Assembly (NCBI RefSeq): GCF_004331995.1
Contig: NZ_SJDT01000004.1
Coordinates: 186,001 to 250,000 of the forward strand
DNA from: Arcanobacterium bovis
GTDB lineage: Bacteria; Actinomycetota; Actinomycetes; Actinomycetales; Actinomycetaceae
Direction of reading: 5' to 3'
DNA length: 64,000 nucleotides
The position numbers and the translations under genes are program-made. The notes beneath the pieces are model-generated. The model saw only the letters and a list, made by a program, of their open reading frames with translations, was not told where the DNA came from and ran no database searches. Of this stretch, positions 37,998 to 46,700 are shown piece after piece (position 1 is the first letter of the stretch; every line of letters starts with the position of its first letter).

Positions 37998-38045
37998 TGA
38001 GTTGTGGTGGCAGCCAACCGGATGGCTGGCTGCCACCACAACTCA
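37998..38045. terminator. Long perfect hairpin between nanA and nanK
   Basis: A 19-bp perfect inverted repeat (arms 37998-38016 and 38027-38045) with a 10-nt loop and no U-run. It starts 24 bases after the nanA stop. Likely an operon-internal stabiliser or partial terminator. Confidence 0.5.
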
Positions 38046-38084
38046 GCATTGCACAACAAAGTCTCGCTTTGGGGAGGAGAGAAT

Positions 38085-39113
38085 ATGGATTCGGTGATTG
38101 CCCTAGATATCGGTGGTACCAAAATTGGTTGGGGAATAGTTGAGTTTTCTCAAGCCGTAGAAGTAGCCGATCAAGCTGGGCAAACTCGGCTTCCCATGCT
38201 CAATATTGTGGAGCGTGGTTCAATTCCAACCGAAGCGCTATCCGGTGGTGCAATTGTGGCGCAGCGGATAGTTTCGCTCGTCAATGAACTTTATGAAGCA
38301 AACCCACAGGTTACAGGTGTGGCAATTGCTAGCGCAGGGGTGGTTGATCCCAATACTGGCTCGATTCGTTCCGCCACCAATACCATGCCTGGTTGGGGTG
38401 GTACCGAGCTTGCAAAGCTCATTTCACAGTCCGTGCATCTTCCAGTTCGCGTTTTGAACGATGTTCATGCGCATGGGCTGGGGGAGGCGCGCCTTGGTGC
38501 CGGCCGCGGCCACGATTCCACACTTTCGGTTGCGGTTGGCACTGGCATTGGCGGAGCTATGATAGACGCCGGACAAGTGCAATACGGTGCGCATTTCCTC
38601 GCCGGACACGTTGGCCATATTCACCATCATTATGCGGCGGGAATGCAGTGTTCCTGTGGGCGTATTGGTCATATCGAGGCGATATGCTCTGGAAGCGGCA
38701 TCACTGCGTGGTATAACGCCCGCTTGGCTCGTCTGCGCGAGCACATCAATACTAGTGAACTTAGTAGTGAGGTTGCGCCAGCAGCCGATACGGCGTCGTC
38801 GGCCACGCCCGTGTCCAATGGACGCGAGCTTCAAGATCGCGCTGACCAAGGCGACGAGTTGGCACGTGCGTGTTTTAACGAATCTGCTTTTGCCCTTGGA
38901 GAAGCAATTGCATCTTTGGCAAATTCCATAGACCCGTCGGTAATCGTTTTGAGCGGATCAATGACTCGCTCGGGAGAGCAATGGTGGGCAGGAGTGCGCG
39001 AAGGTTTTGCCAACTGCGCGATGGACGCAGTGCAGAGCACCCCAATTTTGCTCGGCGATCTCGGTAGTGATGCTCCTTTGCTGGGTGCAGTTTTGAACTT
39101 CCTTAGAGATTAA
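38085..39113 (+). CDS. nanK: ROK-family kinase, probable N-acetylmannosamine kinase
   Basis: This 342-residue sugar kinase has the ATP-phosphate motif DIGGTKIGWG (6-15) and the ROK block LAGHVGHIHHHY followed by CSCGRIGHIEAICSG. The first two Cys and the CG of the zinc motif are present, but the third Cys is His. GHVGH in place of the more common GE-GH of ROK glucokinases is what I recall for NanK-type enzymes. A Ser/Ala-rich insertion (about 237-255) is variable. ATG 38085 has GGGGAGGAG and the frame is open further upstream, through the hairpin. Role inferred: ManNAc to ManNAc-6-P. Confidence 0.85.
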   Translation: MDSVIALDIGGTKIGWGIVEFSQAVEVADQAGQTRLPMLNIVERGSIPTEALSGGAIVAQRIVSLVNELYEANPQVTGVAIASAGVVDPNTGSIRSATNTMPGWGGTELAKLISQSVHLPVRVLNDVHAHGLGEARLGAGRGHDSTLSVAVGTGIGGAMIDAGQVQYGAHFLAGHVGHIHHHYAAGMQCSCGRIGHIEAICSGSGITAWYNARLARLREHINTSELSSEVAPAADTASSATPVSNGRELQDRADQGDELARACFNESAFALGEAIASLANSIDPSVIVLSGSMTRSGEQWWAGVREGFANCAMDAVQSTPILLGDLGSDAPLLGAVLNFLRD

Positions 39114-39149
39114 TTTCTTTGTACGCAACACCACGATAGGATTCTAACG

Positions 39150-39839
39150 ATGAATGAATTGATTGAAAGTCTGCGCGGAACACTGATCGTTTCGTGCCAA
39201 GCGTATCCAGGCGAACCAATGCGCAATCCCGAAACGATGGCGCAAATTGCAGCGGCAGCTGAAATAGGAGGCGCCTCAGCAATTCGTTGCCAAGGGCTAT
39301 CAGATATTTCGGCAATTAAAGGCCGTGTGAAGATTCCTATCATTGGCTTGTGGAAAGAAGGCGAACACGGCGTTTATATCACTCCTACTCTTCGCCATGC
39401 CCGCGCCTGTTCGCTAGCGGGCGCTGATATTGTGGCGATTGATGCAACGAACCGTCCTCGTCCTGATGGGCGCACTTATGCCGAAACAGTAGCTGCTTTG
39501 AAAGAGGACGGCATTTTGGTGATGGCTGACTGTGGTTCTTTTGAAGACGCACAGATGGCGGTAGCTGCGGGATCGGATATTATTTCCACCACGCTTGCCG
39601 GATACACCCCAGATCGTCCTAAAACGTTCGGACCGGACCTCGAATTGCTTTCGCAAATTGCGCAGGCATTCCCGCAGGTCCCACTTATTTGTGAGGGGCG
39701 TATCCACACCCCTGAACACGCGGCTGAGGCGATGGAAGCGGGCGCTTTCGCCGTCGTCGTTGGAACCGCGATCACCCATCCTACGTCGATCACCGGCTGG
39801 TTCAACGACGCCGTGACTGCAACGAAAAACGAGAAGTGA
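39150..39839 (+). CDS. nanE: N-acylmannosamine-6-phosphate 2-epimerase
   Basis: This 229-residue TIM-barrel enzyme converts ManNAc-6-P to GlcNAc-6-P. VSCQAYPGEPM near the N-terminus, GLWKEGEHGVYITPT (about 70-84), ADIVAIDATNRPRPDG (about 92-107) and the phosphate-binding CEGRIHTPEHA and VVGTAITHP at the C-terminus fit NanE throughout. Length is normal. It sits between nanK and nagB, as expected for the pathway. Confidence 0.95.
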   Translation: MNELIESLRGTLIVSCQAYPGEPMRNPETMAQIAAAAEIGGASAIRCQGLSDISAIKGRVKIPIIGLWKEGEHGVYITPTLRHARACSLAGADIVAIDATNRPRPDGRTYAETVAALKEDGILVMADCGSFEDAQMAVAAGSDIISTTLAGYTPDRPKTFGPDLELLSQIAQAFPQVPLICEGRIHTPEHAAEAMEAGAFAVVVGTAITHPTSITGWFNDAVTATKNEK

Positions 39840-39848
39840 GAACAGAAC

Positions 39849-40622
39849 ATGAAGGTTGGAATTTTTAGCGACGCGCAAGCTGTTGGTGTTGCGGCAGCTC
39901 AGATCGTCATTGATGCGATGAACAATGCCCAGGAGCGAAATTTGGGTGTGGCCACCGGATCGACGCCGCTCAATCTCTATGCGCAACTGCGTGAGGCTTT
40001 CCAAGCAGGAACGTTCACACTCGCTGGTGCACGTGCTTTTGCGCTTGATGAATACGTCAATGTGCCCGAAGATTACCCCGAGCGTTACCGCAATGTTTTG
40101 CGCACTGAACTTGTGGGCGAGGATAAGACCGGGCTGGCTGAGGAGAGCCTGTTCACGCCGAACGGAAATGATTCAGATCCAATTGCGGCTGCTGCTAGCT
40201 ACGATGCGGTGATCAGTGGTCATGGTGGCGTTGAGCTGCAGATTCTCGGCATCGGTTCAAATGGACACATCGGTTTTAACGAGCCGGGCACCGCGCTCAC
40301 GTCGCGCACCCATGTTGACGTGCTCACGCGCCAGACGCGCGCCGATAATGCTCGTTTCTTCGATGACGATATCGACCAGGTTCCTACGCATTGCATCACC
40401 CAAGGTTTGGGCACGATTATGGACGCGCGGTCTATTTTGCTGATCGCCACTGGTAGTGCCAAGAAAGAGGCCGTGAAAGAGCTGGTTGAAGGCGCTGTTT
40501 CGAGCTTCTGGCCAGCAACTATCTTGCAGATGCACCCGAATGTGACCGTGCTGGTTGATGAGGCTGCTGCTGAGCTTTTGAGCCGCAAAGATTTTTACCG
40601 CGATCGCTGGGAGACGCTATGA
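39849..40622 (+). CDS. nagB: Glucosamine-6-phosphate deaminase
   Basis: This 257-residue enzyme converts GlcN-6-P to fructose-6-P and ammonia. ATGSTPLNLY (about 35-44) binds phosphate, ALDEYV (about 65-70) carries the catalytic Asp, and GIGSNGHIGFNEPG (about 134-147) is the signature loop with the catalytic His. It ends four bases into nagA (ATGA), giving coupled synthesis of the last two steps. The allosteric C-terminal region of the E. coli enzyme is shorter here. Confidence 0.95.
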   Translation: MKVGIFSDAQAVGVAAAQIVIDAMNNAQERNLGVATGSTPLNLYAQLREAFQAGTFTLAGARAFALDEYVNVPEDYPERYRNVLRTELVGEDKTGLAEESLFTPNGNDSDPIAAAASYDAVISGHGGVELQILGIGSNGHIGFNEPGTALTSRTHVDVLTRQTRADNARFFDDDIDQVPTHCITQGLGTIMDARSILLIATGSAKKEAVKELVEGAVSSFWPATILQMHPNVTVLVDEAAAELLSRKDFYRDRWETL

Positions 40623-41812
40623 CGCGCATTGAGGGGCGCTTGCTTGACGGCTTCGGTCGCCTAGTGGGTTCCGGTATTGTTTTGGACGACGACGGCGTGC
40701 TCACCGAGGTTCTGCCCGTGCGCGACGACGTTCGTGGCTGGGTTACGCCTGGCTTCTTGGACATTCACAATCACGGCGGCGGTGGCGCTTCGTTCCCTGA
40801 TGATACCGACGACGAGGGTATTGCTGCAGCTATAGCGGCGCATCAAGAGATGGGCACGTCCGGTTTGCTAGCTTCGCTCGTGTCGATGATTGATCCACTT
40901 CCTGCCATTGAAGCCTTGGTGCCGTGGTGTGAGCGTGGGCAGTTGCTGGGCATTCACCTTGAAGGACCATACATTTCCCCGCACAAATGTGGTGCGCAAA
41001 ATCCTGCCGCAGTTCGTGAGCCGGACTTAGCCGAGCTTCGTACCTGGTTGGAAGCGGGCGAGGGCTGGATTCGCACCATGACGATTGCGCCGGAAGTGGC
41101 CGGGGCTCAGGCTGCGGCTGAGTTGCTGCTCGATTACGGGGCAGTGCCGTCGTGGGGTCACACCTCGGCACTCGGGGCGCAGGCTCTTGAGCGCTTGCGC
41201 GAGACTGCTGAGTCAGGCCGTGCGCGTGGATTTGGTCGTCCGCCGCAGACGGCGACGCACCTGTTCAATGCGATGCCACCTTTGGCACATCGCGAGCCCG
41301 GACCAGTGCGAGAGTTTATCCAGGCGGCACGACGCGGTGAGTGCGTCGTCGAACTGGTGGCCGACGGTGTTCATTTGCACCCAGATCTCGTATCGGACGT
41401 GACGTCGTACGTTGGGGCTAGCGATCAAGGTGAGCTCGGCGTCGTCTTCGTGACTGATGCAATGGCGGGCGCTGGAATGCCCGATGGCTCCTATGAACTG
41501 GGCAGTTTGCCGGTCACGATTGCCGACGGCGTAGCGCGGCTTACGCGTGGAGGTGCGATTGCTGGTGGCACAGCTCGACTTTCGGAAGAGATCAAACGCA
41601 TGGTTACGGCTGGTGCTGTCACGATGGAGCAAGCTGTACGCGCCTGCGTGGCGGCGCCAGCTGTTGCGTTGGGAGTTGACGATTCCACTGCGGGTGTCAC
41701 GCTCGAATGGAGAGTAGGAAGCAAGCCCTCGGTGGTGTGTTTCGATGAAGCTCTAGATGTGGGTGAAGTCTGGCGTGAAGGCGCTATGATTGTGTCAGAT
41801 ACTCGTGGCTAG
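40619..41812 (+). CDS. nagA: N-acetylglucosamine-6-phosphate deacetylase
   Basis: This 397-residue amidohydrolase feeds nagB. Metal and substrate motifs are [11 protein letters not shown] (about 46-56), [17 protein letters not shown] (about 118-134), [22 protein letters not shown] (about 219-234) and [14 protein letters not shown] (about 281-294), with the catalytic Asp in VTDAM. It is the last gene of the sialic acid/amino-sugar operon. The sigR start lies 20 bp downstream, so read-through into sigR is possible. Confidence 0.95.
   Translation: MTRIEGRLLDGFGRLVGSGIVLDDDGVLTEVLPVRDDVRGWVTPGFLDIHNHGGGGASFPDDTDDEGIAAAIAAHQEMGTSGLLASLVSMIDPLPAIEALVPWCERGQLLGIHLEGPYISPHKCGAQNPAAVREPDLAELRTWLEAGEGWIRTMTIAPEVAGAQAAAELLLDYGAVPSWGHTSALGAQALERLRETAESGRARGFGRPPQTATHLFNAMPPLAHREPGPVREFIQAARRGECVVELVADGVHLHPDLVSDVTSYVGASDQGELGVVFVTDAMAGAGMPDGSYELGSLPVTIADGVARLTRGGAIAGGTARLSEEIKRMVTAGAVTMEQAVRACVAAPAVALGVDDSTAGVTLEWRVGSKPSVVCFDEALDVGEVWREGAMIVSDTRG
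41717..41741 (+). promoter_or_regulatory. Possible SigR-type promoter inside nagA
   Basis: GGAAG (41717-41721), 17 nt, GTT (41739-41741). The SigR/SigH consensus is GGAAT-N18-GTT, so this is one base off in sequence and one in spacing. It lies about 90 bp before sigR, where an autoregulated promoter is expected. Confidence 0.3.
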
Positions 41813-41832
41813 GCCGTAGCAAGGAAGAACGT

Positions 41833-42441
41833 TTGAGCAAAGATCTTTCGCGTGTAAACGCTGATGAAGATATGAGTGAGCGCGCAGCGCGATTTGAGCG
41901 TGATGCTCTCCCATATCTGGATCAGCTTTATGGCGCTGCGTTGCGTCTGACGCGAAAACCGCAAGACGCGGAAGATTTGGTGCAAGAGACATTTGCAAAG
42001 GCTTTTGCTGCGTTCCATCAATATCAGCCGGGCACCAATCTGAAAGCTTGGTTGTATCGGATTTTGAACAATACGTTCATTTCGAACTATCGCAAGCAAC
42101 AGCGTCGTCCTAAGGAAATCGACGGAGCTGAGGTCGAAGATTGGCACGAGTATGAGGCTTCCACGCACGATTCAGTGGGTTTGATGTCCGCTGAGGCAGA
42201 AGTGTTGGAGCGCTTGCCGAATACCGATATTCGGGAGGCGCTTGAACAGCTTCCACCGGAGCGGCGCACCGTTGTGTATCTGGCGGATGTTGAAGGTTTC
42301 TCTTACCAAGAAATTGCTGGTATTACTGGCGTTCCTATCGGTACAGTAATGTCTCGGTTAAACCGTGGGCGCAAGCAGTTGCGCGAAATATTACACGACT
42401 ATGCCGTTGAGCTCGGATATAAGGTAGGAGGGTCGAAATGA
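41833..42441 (+). CDS. sigR: ECF RNA polymerase sigma factor, SigR/SigH type
   Basis: This 202-residue group IV sigma factor responds to thiol-oxidative stress in actinobacteria. Region 2 holds [22 protein letters not shown] and [17 protein letters not shown]; region 4 holds [23 protein letters not shown] and [18 protein letters not shown], the helix-turn-helix for the -35. The TTG start at 41833 has AAGGAAG; an ATG 13 codons later is possible. It overlaps its anti-sigma factor by four bases (ATGA), the classical sigR-rsrA arrangement. Confidence 0.93.
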   Translation: MSKDLSRVNADEDMSERAARFERDALPYLDQLYGAALRLTRKPQDAEDLVQETFAKAFAAFHQYQPGTNLKAWLYRILNNTFISNYRKQQRRPKEIDGAEVEDWHEYEASTHDSVGLMSAEAEVLERLPNTDIREALEQLPPERRTVVYLADVEGFSYQEIAGITGVPIGTVMSRLNRGRKQLREILHDYAVELGYKVGGSK

Positions 42442-42755
42442 CGGACAATCAGCATGAGCATACGTCTAAGATTGATGAACTTGTTGATCAACTCGTTGAT
42501 TGCCAGTCGGACCCGAACTGTAGCTGCGGTGACGTGGTGGACAGCCTTTTTGAGCTACTCGATCATGAAATTCCGCAGGAGCGTGCCGAAGTGTTGTACA
42601 CTCACGGCGAGGAATGCGTGAACTGTTCAGAACAGATAGCAGCTGAAATGCGTATCCGTGAAATAGTGCGGCGCTCCTGCTCAGAAGTTGCGCCTTCGGA
42701 ATTGCGTGTGAGGATTTCGCAGTTCATCGTGCAGTATCGTGGCGAGCTAGGATAG
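42438..42755 (+). CDS. rsrA: Zinc-binding anti-sigma factor RsrA
   Basis: This 105-residue anti-sigma factor of the ZAS family carries the redox motif HGEECVNC (H-x3-C-x2-C, about 56-63). An upstream cysteine group CQSDPNCSC (about 22-30) completes the zinc and disulfide set. Oxidation releases zinc and frees SigR. Directly coupled to sigR. Confidence 0.92.
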   Translation: MTDNQHEHTSKIDELVDQLVDCQSDPNCSCGDVVDSLFELLDHEIPQERAEVLYTHGEECVNCSEQIAAEMRIREIVRRSCSEVAPSELRVRISQFIVQYRGELG

Positions 42756-42792
42756 CGACGCCGGTGTGAGTTGAGTTTCACCTGATGTGAAG

Positions 42793-42822
42793 GTGACGGG
42801 CGGGGGCTTTGTTCGCTAGACT
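42793..42822 (+). promoter_or_regulatory. Candidate promoter for the bL37 gene
   Basis: GTGACG (42793-42798), 18-nt spacer, TAGACT (42817-42822). It lies in the 112-bp gap after rsrA. The -35 overlaps a small inverted repeat TCACCT/AGGTGA (42778-42796). Confidence 0.35.
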
Positions 42823-42867
42823 TAGTTGGCGTCTGGCATCGAAAGATGCGTTACAAAGGAGAATGAT

Positions 42868-42942
42868 ATGTCGAAGCGCGGAAACAAGCGTCGCTCCCGT
42901 AAGAAGAGCGGTGCAAACCACGGCAAGCGTCCAAACGCTTGA
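42868..42942 (+). CDS. 50S ribosomal protein bL37 (24 residues)
   Basis: This tiny basic protein begins MSKRGNKRRSRKK and ends ANHGKRPNA. It matches the pattern of the actinobacterial ribosomal protein bL37 described in mycobacteria (KRG-KKR...ANHGKRP), and it lies downstream of sigR-rsrA as in other actinobacteria. The ATG has AAAGGAG at a good distance and a strong terminator follows ten bases after the stop. It is too short for default gene callers and easily missed. Confidence 0.85.
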   Translation: MSKRGNKRRSRKKSGANHGKRPNA

Positions 42943-42951
42943 GAATGACTT

Positions 42952-42978
42952 AATGAGGGGCTCGTTGAGCCCCTCATT
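42952..42978 (+). terminator. Rho-independent terminator after bL37
   Basis: Perfect 12-bp stem AATGAGGGGCTC with loop GTT, then TCATTCTTT. It closes the sigR-rsrA-bL37 unit and separates it from the convergent SGNH-like gene. Confidence 0.75.
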
Positions 42979-43017
42979 TCATTCTTTGGCAAGCTCGGGG
43001 CGGGGTGGTTGGCAGAA

Positions 43018-43617
43018 TTATTCGCCAAAACTGGCAGGATTCACTCCAAGCCACTGATGCCAGCCACGATGAAGCACCAGCCAAGCCATTAAGCCGTAAC
43101 CAGCCTGGTGTGGTGTATAGCCACCGGATACCGACATGTCAGTATTCCACTGTTCGTGATTGACCAGCGGCGCAAAGGTCTCTACATAGGGCACGGAACG
43201 CCGCGCACACACATCGGCGTAGGCGTGCGATAGTTCTTCTACTCGGCGCACTGGCATATCAGCGCGTGGAGGCGGTCCAACAACAAAAGGTGAGAGTTGC
43301 CGGCGTTCTGCATTGTCGAGCAAATTAGCTAAGTGAAGCCGTGAGCGTGCGGAGCTGAGTCCTGCATCGAGATCGCGCGATCCCAATCCAATCACGAGGC
43401 GATTAGTGGCGTCTCGGTTCAGACGCGGGAGCACTTCGCCTTCCCATCGCTCAGTTAATTGGCCAGTGTTTTCACCCGGAAATGCCAACGTAATTGCAGT
43501 GATTGGAGGCTCGAGCGGGGTGCGCGCAATAATTCGCCCAACCCAACCCAAAGCACGGGCATCGCCTTTGCCGGCAACAAGTTCATCGCCAACAAAAAAG
43601 ACTCGCAATTCCTGCAC
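43018..43617 (-). CDS. SGNH/GDSL-hydrolase-like protein, catalytic residues altered
   Basis: This 199-residue protein has an SGNH-type layout: FVGDELVAGKGDARALGWVGRI at the N-terminus, LVIGLGSRDLDAGLS (block III-like) and YTPHQAGYGLMAWLV at the C-terminus. The nucleophile serine of GDSL is replaced by Glu (GDEL), and the usual DxxH before the C-terminal helix keeps the His but not the Asp. GDEL variants occur in actinobacterial relatives as I recall, so the protein may be non-hydrolytic or use other residues. GTG start with AGGAG eight bases upstream. Confidence 0.65.
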   Translation of the reverse strand: MQELRVFFVGDELVAGKGDARALGWVGRIIARTPLEPPITAITLAFPGENTGQLTERWEGEVLPRLNRDATNRLVIGLGSRDLDAGLSSARSRLHLANLLDNAERRQLSPFVVGPPPRADMPVRRVEELSHAYADVCARRSVPYVETFAPLVNHEQWNTDMSVSGGYTPHQAGYGLMAWLVLHRGWHQWLGVNPASFGE

Positions 43618-43676
43618 CGTGAACTCCTAACACCCGTTACCCATAGCAATTTTTGCCATGTTTACAATTCCCACTA

Positions 43677-43717
43677 TGGTTGGTGGCGGCAAACGAAAAG
43701 TTTGCCGCCACCAACCA
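43677..43717 (-). terminator. Probable terminator after kgd
   Basis: Perfect 18-bp stem (TGGTTGGTGGCGGCAAAC and complement) with loop GAAAA, beginning 32 bases after the kgd stop. No U-run follows on the minus strand, as in the U-less terminators common in actinobacteria. Confidence 0.6.
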
Positions 43718-43748
43718 GTTTACATTTTTATCGCTTAGCCTGTTATTT

Positions 43749-46700
43749 CTACCGATCAAAGGCCTGTGCCAAAATCTGAGCGTTTTGGGCTTTGTGGATT
43801 GCGCCAAGGCCAGTCGATGGTGCAGCAGCATGGGGTCGCGATACGCGGCGCACAGCTACATCCATCTGGGAGAACATCTCAAGCGCCAAATGTGGCCACG
43901 GACCTTGGTTCGCTGGTTCGTCTTGAACCCACACAACCTCAGCACCAGGATACTTACTAAGCTCCTGAGTCAGTTCTTCAACCGGATTTGGATAGAGCTG
44001 CTCAAGTCGCACAATCACAGTGCGCTGATCGCCACGCTTGGAACGCTCGTCGAGCAAATCATAATAGATACGACCAGAGCACAGCAGCACGCGATCAACG
44101 TCTTTGATCGCCGTATCCTGTTCACCGATCACTGGCAAGAAACTACCGTGAGTAAACTCGGCAACATCCGAGGTAACGCCTTTACGGCGCAGAAGTTGCT
44201 TGGGGGAGAACACGATGAGTGGTTTGCGTGGGCGAGCAAAGGCTTGCCGCCGCAGCAAATGGAAGTGATTTGCCGGCGTCGACGGTTGTACCACGAGCAT
44301 GTTGTTCTCCGCGCACAACTGCAAGTAGCGTTCGATTCGCGCCGATGAGTGGTCCGGTCCTTGGCCTTCGTAGCCGTGCGGGAGCAGCATGACCAGCGAA
44401 CTCTTCTGATTCCATTTCTGCTCAGCTGAACAGATAAATTCGTCGATCACCGTTTGCGCACCATTGGCGAAATCGCCGAACTGTGCTTCCCACAGCACCA
44501 GCGCATCAGGGCGCTCCACCGAGTAGCCATATTCAAATGCCAGCACCGAGTACTCAGATAGTGATGAGTCATAAATCGCAAATTCTGCCTGGTCGTCGGT
44601 GAGGCCTTCCAGCGGCGTCCACTCTGCGCCGGACTTGTAACAGTGCGCAACAGCATGGCGCTGTACGAAGGTACCACGGCGAGAATCCTGCCCCGAGATA
44701 CGCACGGGAACGCCGTCGATCAGAAGCGAACCGAAGGCGATCAGCTCGCCAAATCCCCAGTCGATTCCGCCTTCACGTGCCATCTTATTGCGGCGGTCGA
44801 AGAGCTGTTCGATCTTGCGGTGCAGTGTGAAGCCTTCGGGCGGAGTGGTATGAGCGTCGCCGATACGGGCGAGGACAGCCGAGGAAATCGCCGTCTCCCA
44901 TCCCACCAGTGTGGAATCTTCCTCTGCGCCAGGATTTGGCAGACCAAGAATCTCCGAGGCTGACTTTCCAGCTTCCTTTGCAGCATTTTCTGCCTCGCGC
45001 ACCTCGGCGAAAGCGCGGTCGAGCTTCTCTTGGAAGTCTCGTTCCACTGCTTCGAGCTGTTCTGTAGACAAAACACCACGTCCTAACAGTGCTTCGGTGT
45101 AAAGCTGACGAGTGCTGCGTTTCGAATCTACGAGCGAGTACATGATGGGCTGCGTCATTGATGGATCATCGCCCTCGTTGTGTCCGCGCTTGCGGTAACA
45201 CGTGATGTCCAGCAGTACGTCCTTCTTAAATTCTTCGCGGTATTCGTAGGCCATGCGTGCCATGCGTACCACTGCTTCAGGATCGTCGCCGTTCACGTGG
45301 AAAATTGGTAGCTGCAAGCCTTTCGTAATATCGGTTGCGTAGCGTGAAGAACGTGCCGACGACGGCGCCGTCGTAAACCCGATCTGGTTGTTGACGATCA
45401 CATGGATTGTGCCGCCCGTTCGATATGCAGGTAGCTGCGAGTAGTTCAGCACTTCGGTAACCACGCCTTGGCCAGCGAAAGCAGAGTCGCCATGAATAAG
45501 GATAGGCAACACGGGGTATTCGTCTCCCATGTTCATTCGATCTAGTTTGGCTCGCACAACACCTTCGAGCACGCCGTCGGCCGCTTCCAAATGCGATGGG
45601 TTCGCAGCAAGATAAACACCCACTGTATCGCCTTCGGGCGAGGTGTACATACCCTCGGTGCCAAGATGATACTTAACGTCTCCAGAGCCTTGTACACTCT
45701 GTGGATCAACGATTCCATCAAATTCGGTGAAAATTTGTTTGTAGGATTTACCAGCAATATTAGTGAGTACATTGAGACGTCCACGGTGTGCCATCGCAAT
45801 AGCAACTTCGGAAAGGCCGTCTTCAGCCGCGCCGTGCAAAATAGCATCAAGCGCAGGAATAAGAGATTCTCCGCCTTCGAGCGAGAAACGCTTTTGCCCC
45901 ACATATTTGGTCTGCAAGAAGGTTTCAAATGCTTCGGCCTCGTTGAGCTTTTTAAGGATTTGCAAGCGAGTAGCGCCCGACGTCGGATCGGCAGGCCGTT
46001 CAAGTCGCTTTTGGAACCATTTGCGCTGGGCTGGATCTTGAATGTGCATGTATTCGATTCCAACAGTGCGGCAATAGGCTTCACGCAATTGGTCGAGGAT
46101 TTCACGCAGAGTCAGATGCGAAGTTCCTGCGAATCCGCCGGTCGGGAATGATCGATCAAGATCCCAGAGCGTAAGTCCGTAAGACTGCAACTCAAGGTCT
46201 GGATGACGGCGGATATGGAACGATAGTGGGTCGGTATCTGCAATGAGGTGTCCACGAGAACGATAGGCGTGGATAAGCTCAGCGATGCGCGCCGGCTTAC
46301 CGAGTTCGCGTTCGGCGTCGTATTCTACGTCCTTCTCCCAGATGAATGGGCGATAAGGAATACGTAGCGACATGTACACGCGATCGTAGAAGTCGTCCAG
46401 ACCGAGCAACTTTTGCTCCATGAGTCGCAAGAATCTACCCGAGGTAGCGCCTTGAATCACGCGGTGATCGTATGTTGAGGTGAGATGAACAACCTTCGAA
46501 ACTCCCAAGCGAGCCAGGGCTTCTTCCGCAGTTCCTTGGAACTCTGGCGGGTAAGTCATGGAGCCCACGCCCACGATCAAGCCTTGGCCGTTCATGAGCC
46601 GTGGAATGGAGTGAACTGTTCCCAAACCGCCTGGGTTGGTGAGCGATACCGTTGTGCCTTGGTAATCATCGAGAGTTAGTTTGTTATTGCGCCCGCGTTC

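Noticed and set aside
38004-38084. Upstream extension of nanK
   Set aside because: It runs across the perfect hairpin; ATG 38085 has GGGGAGGAG and begins next to the kinase ATP motif.
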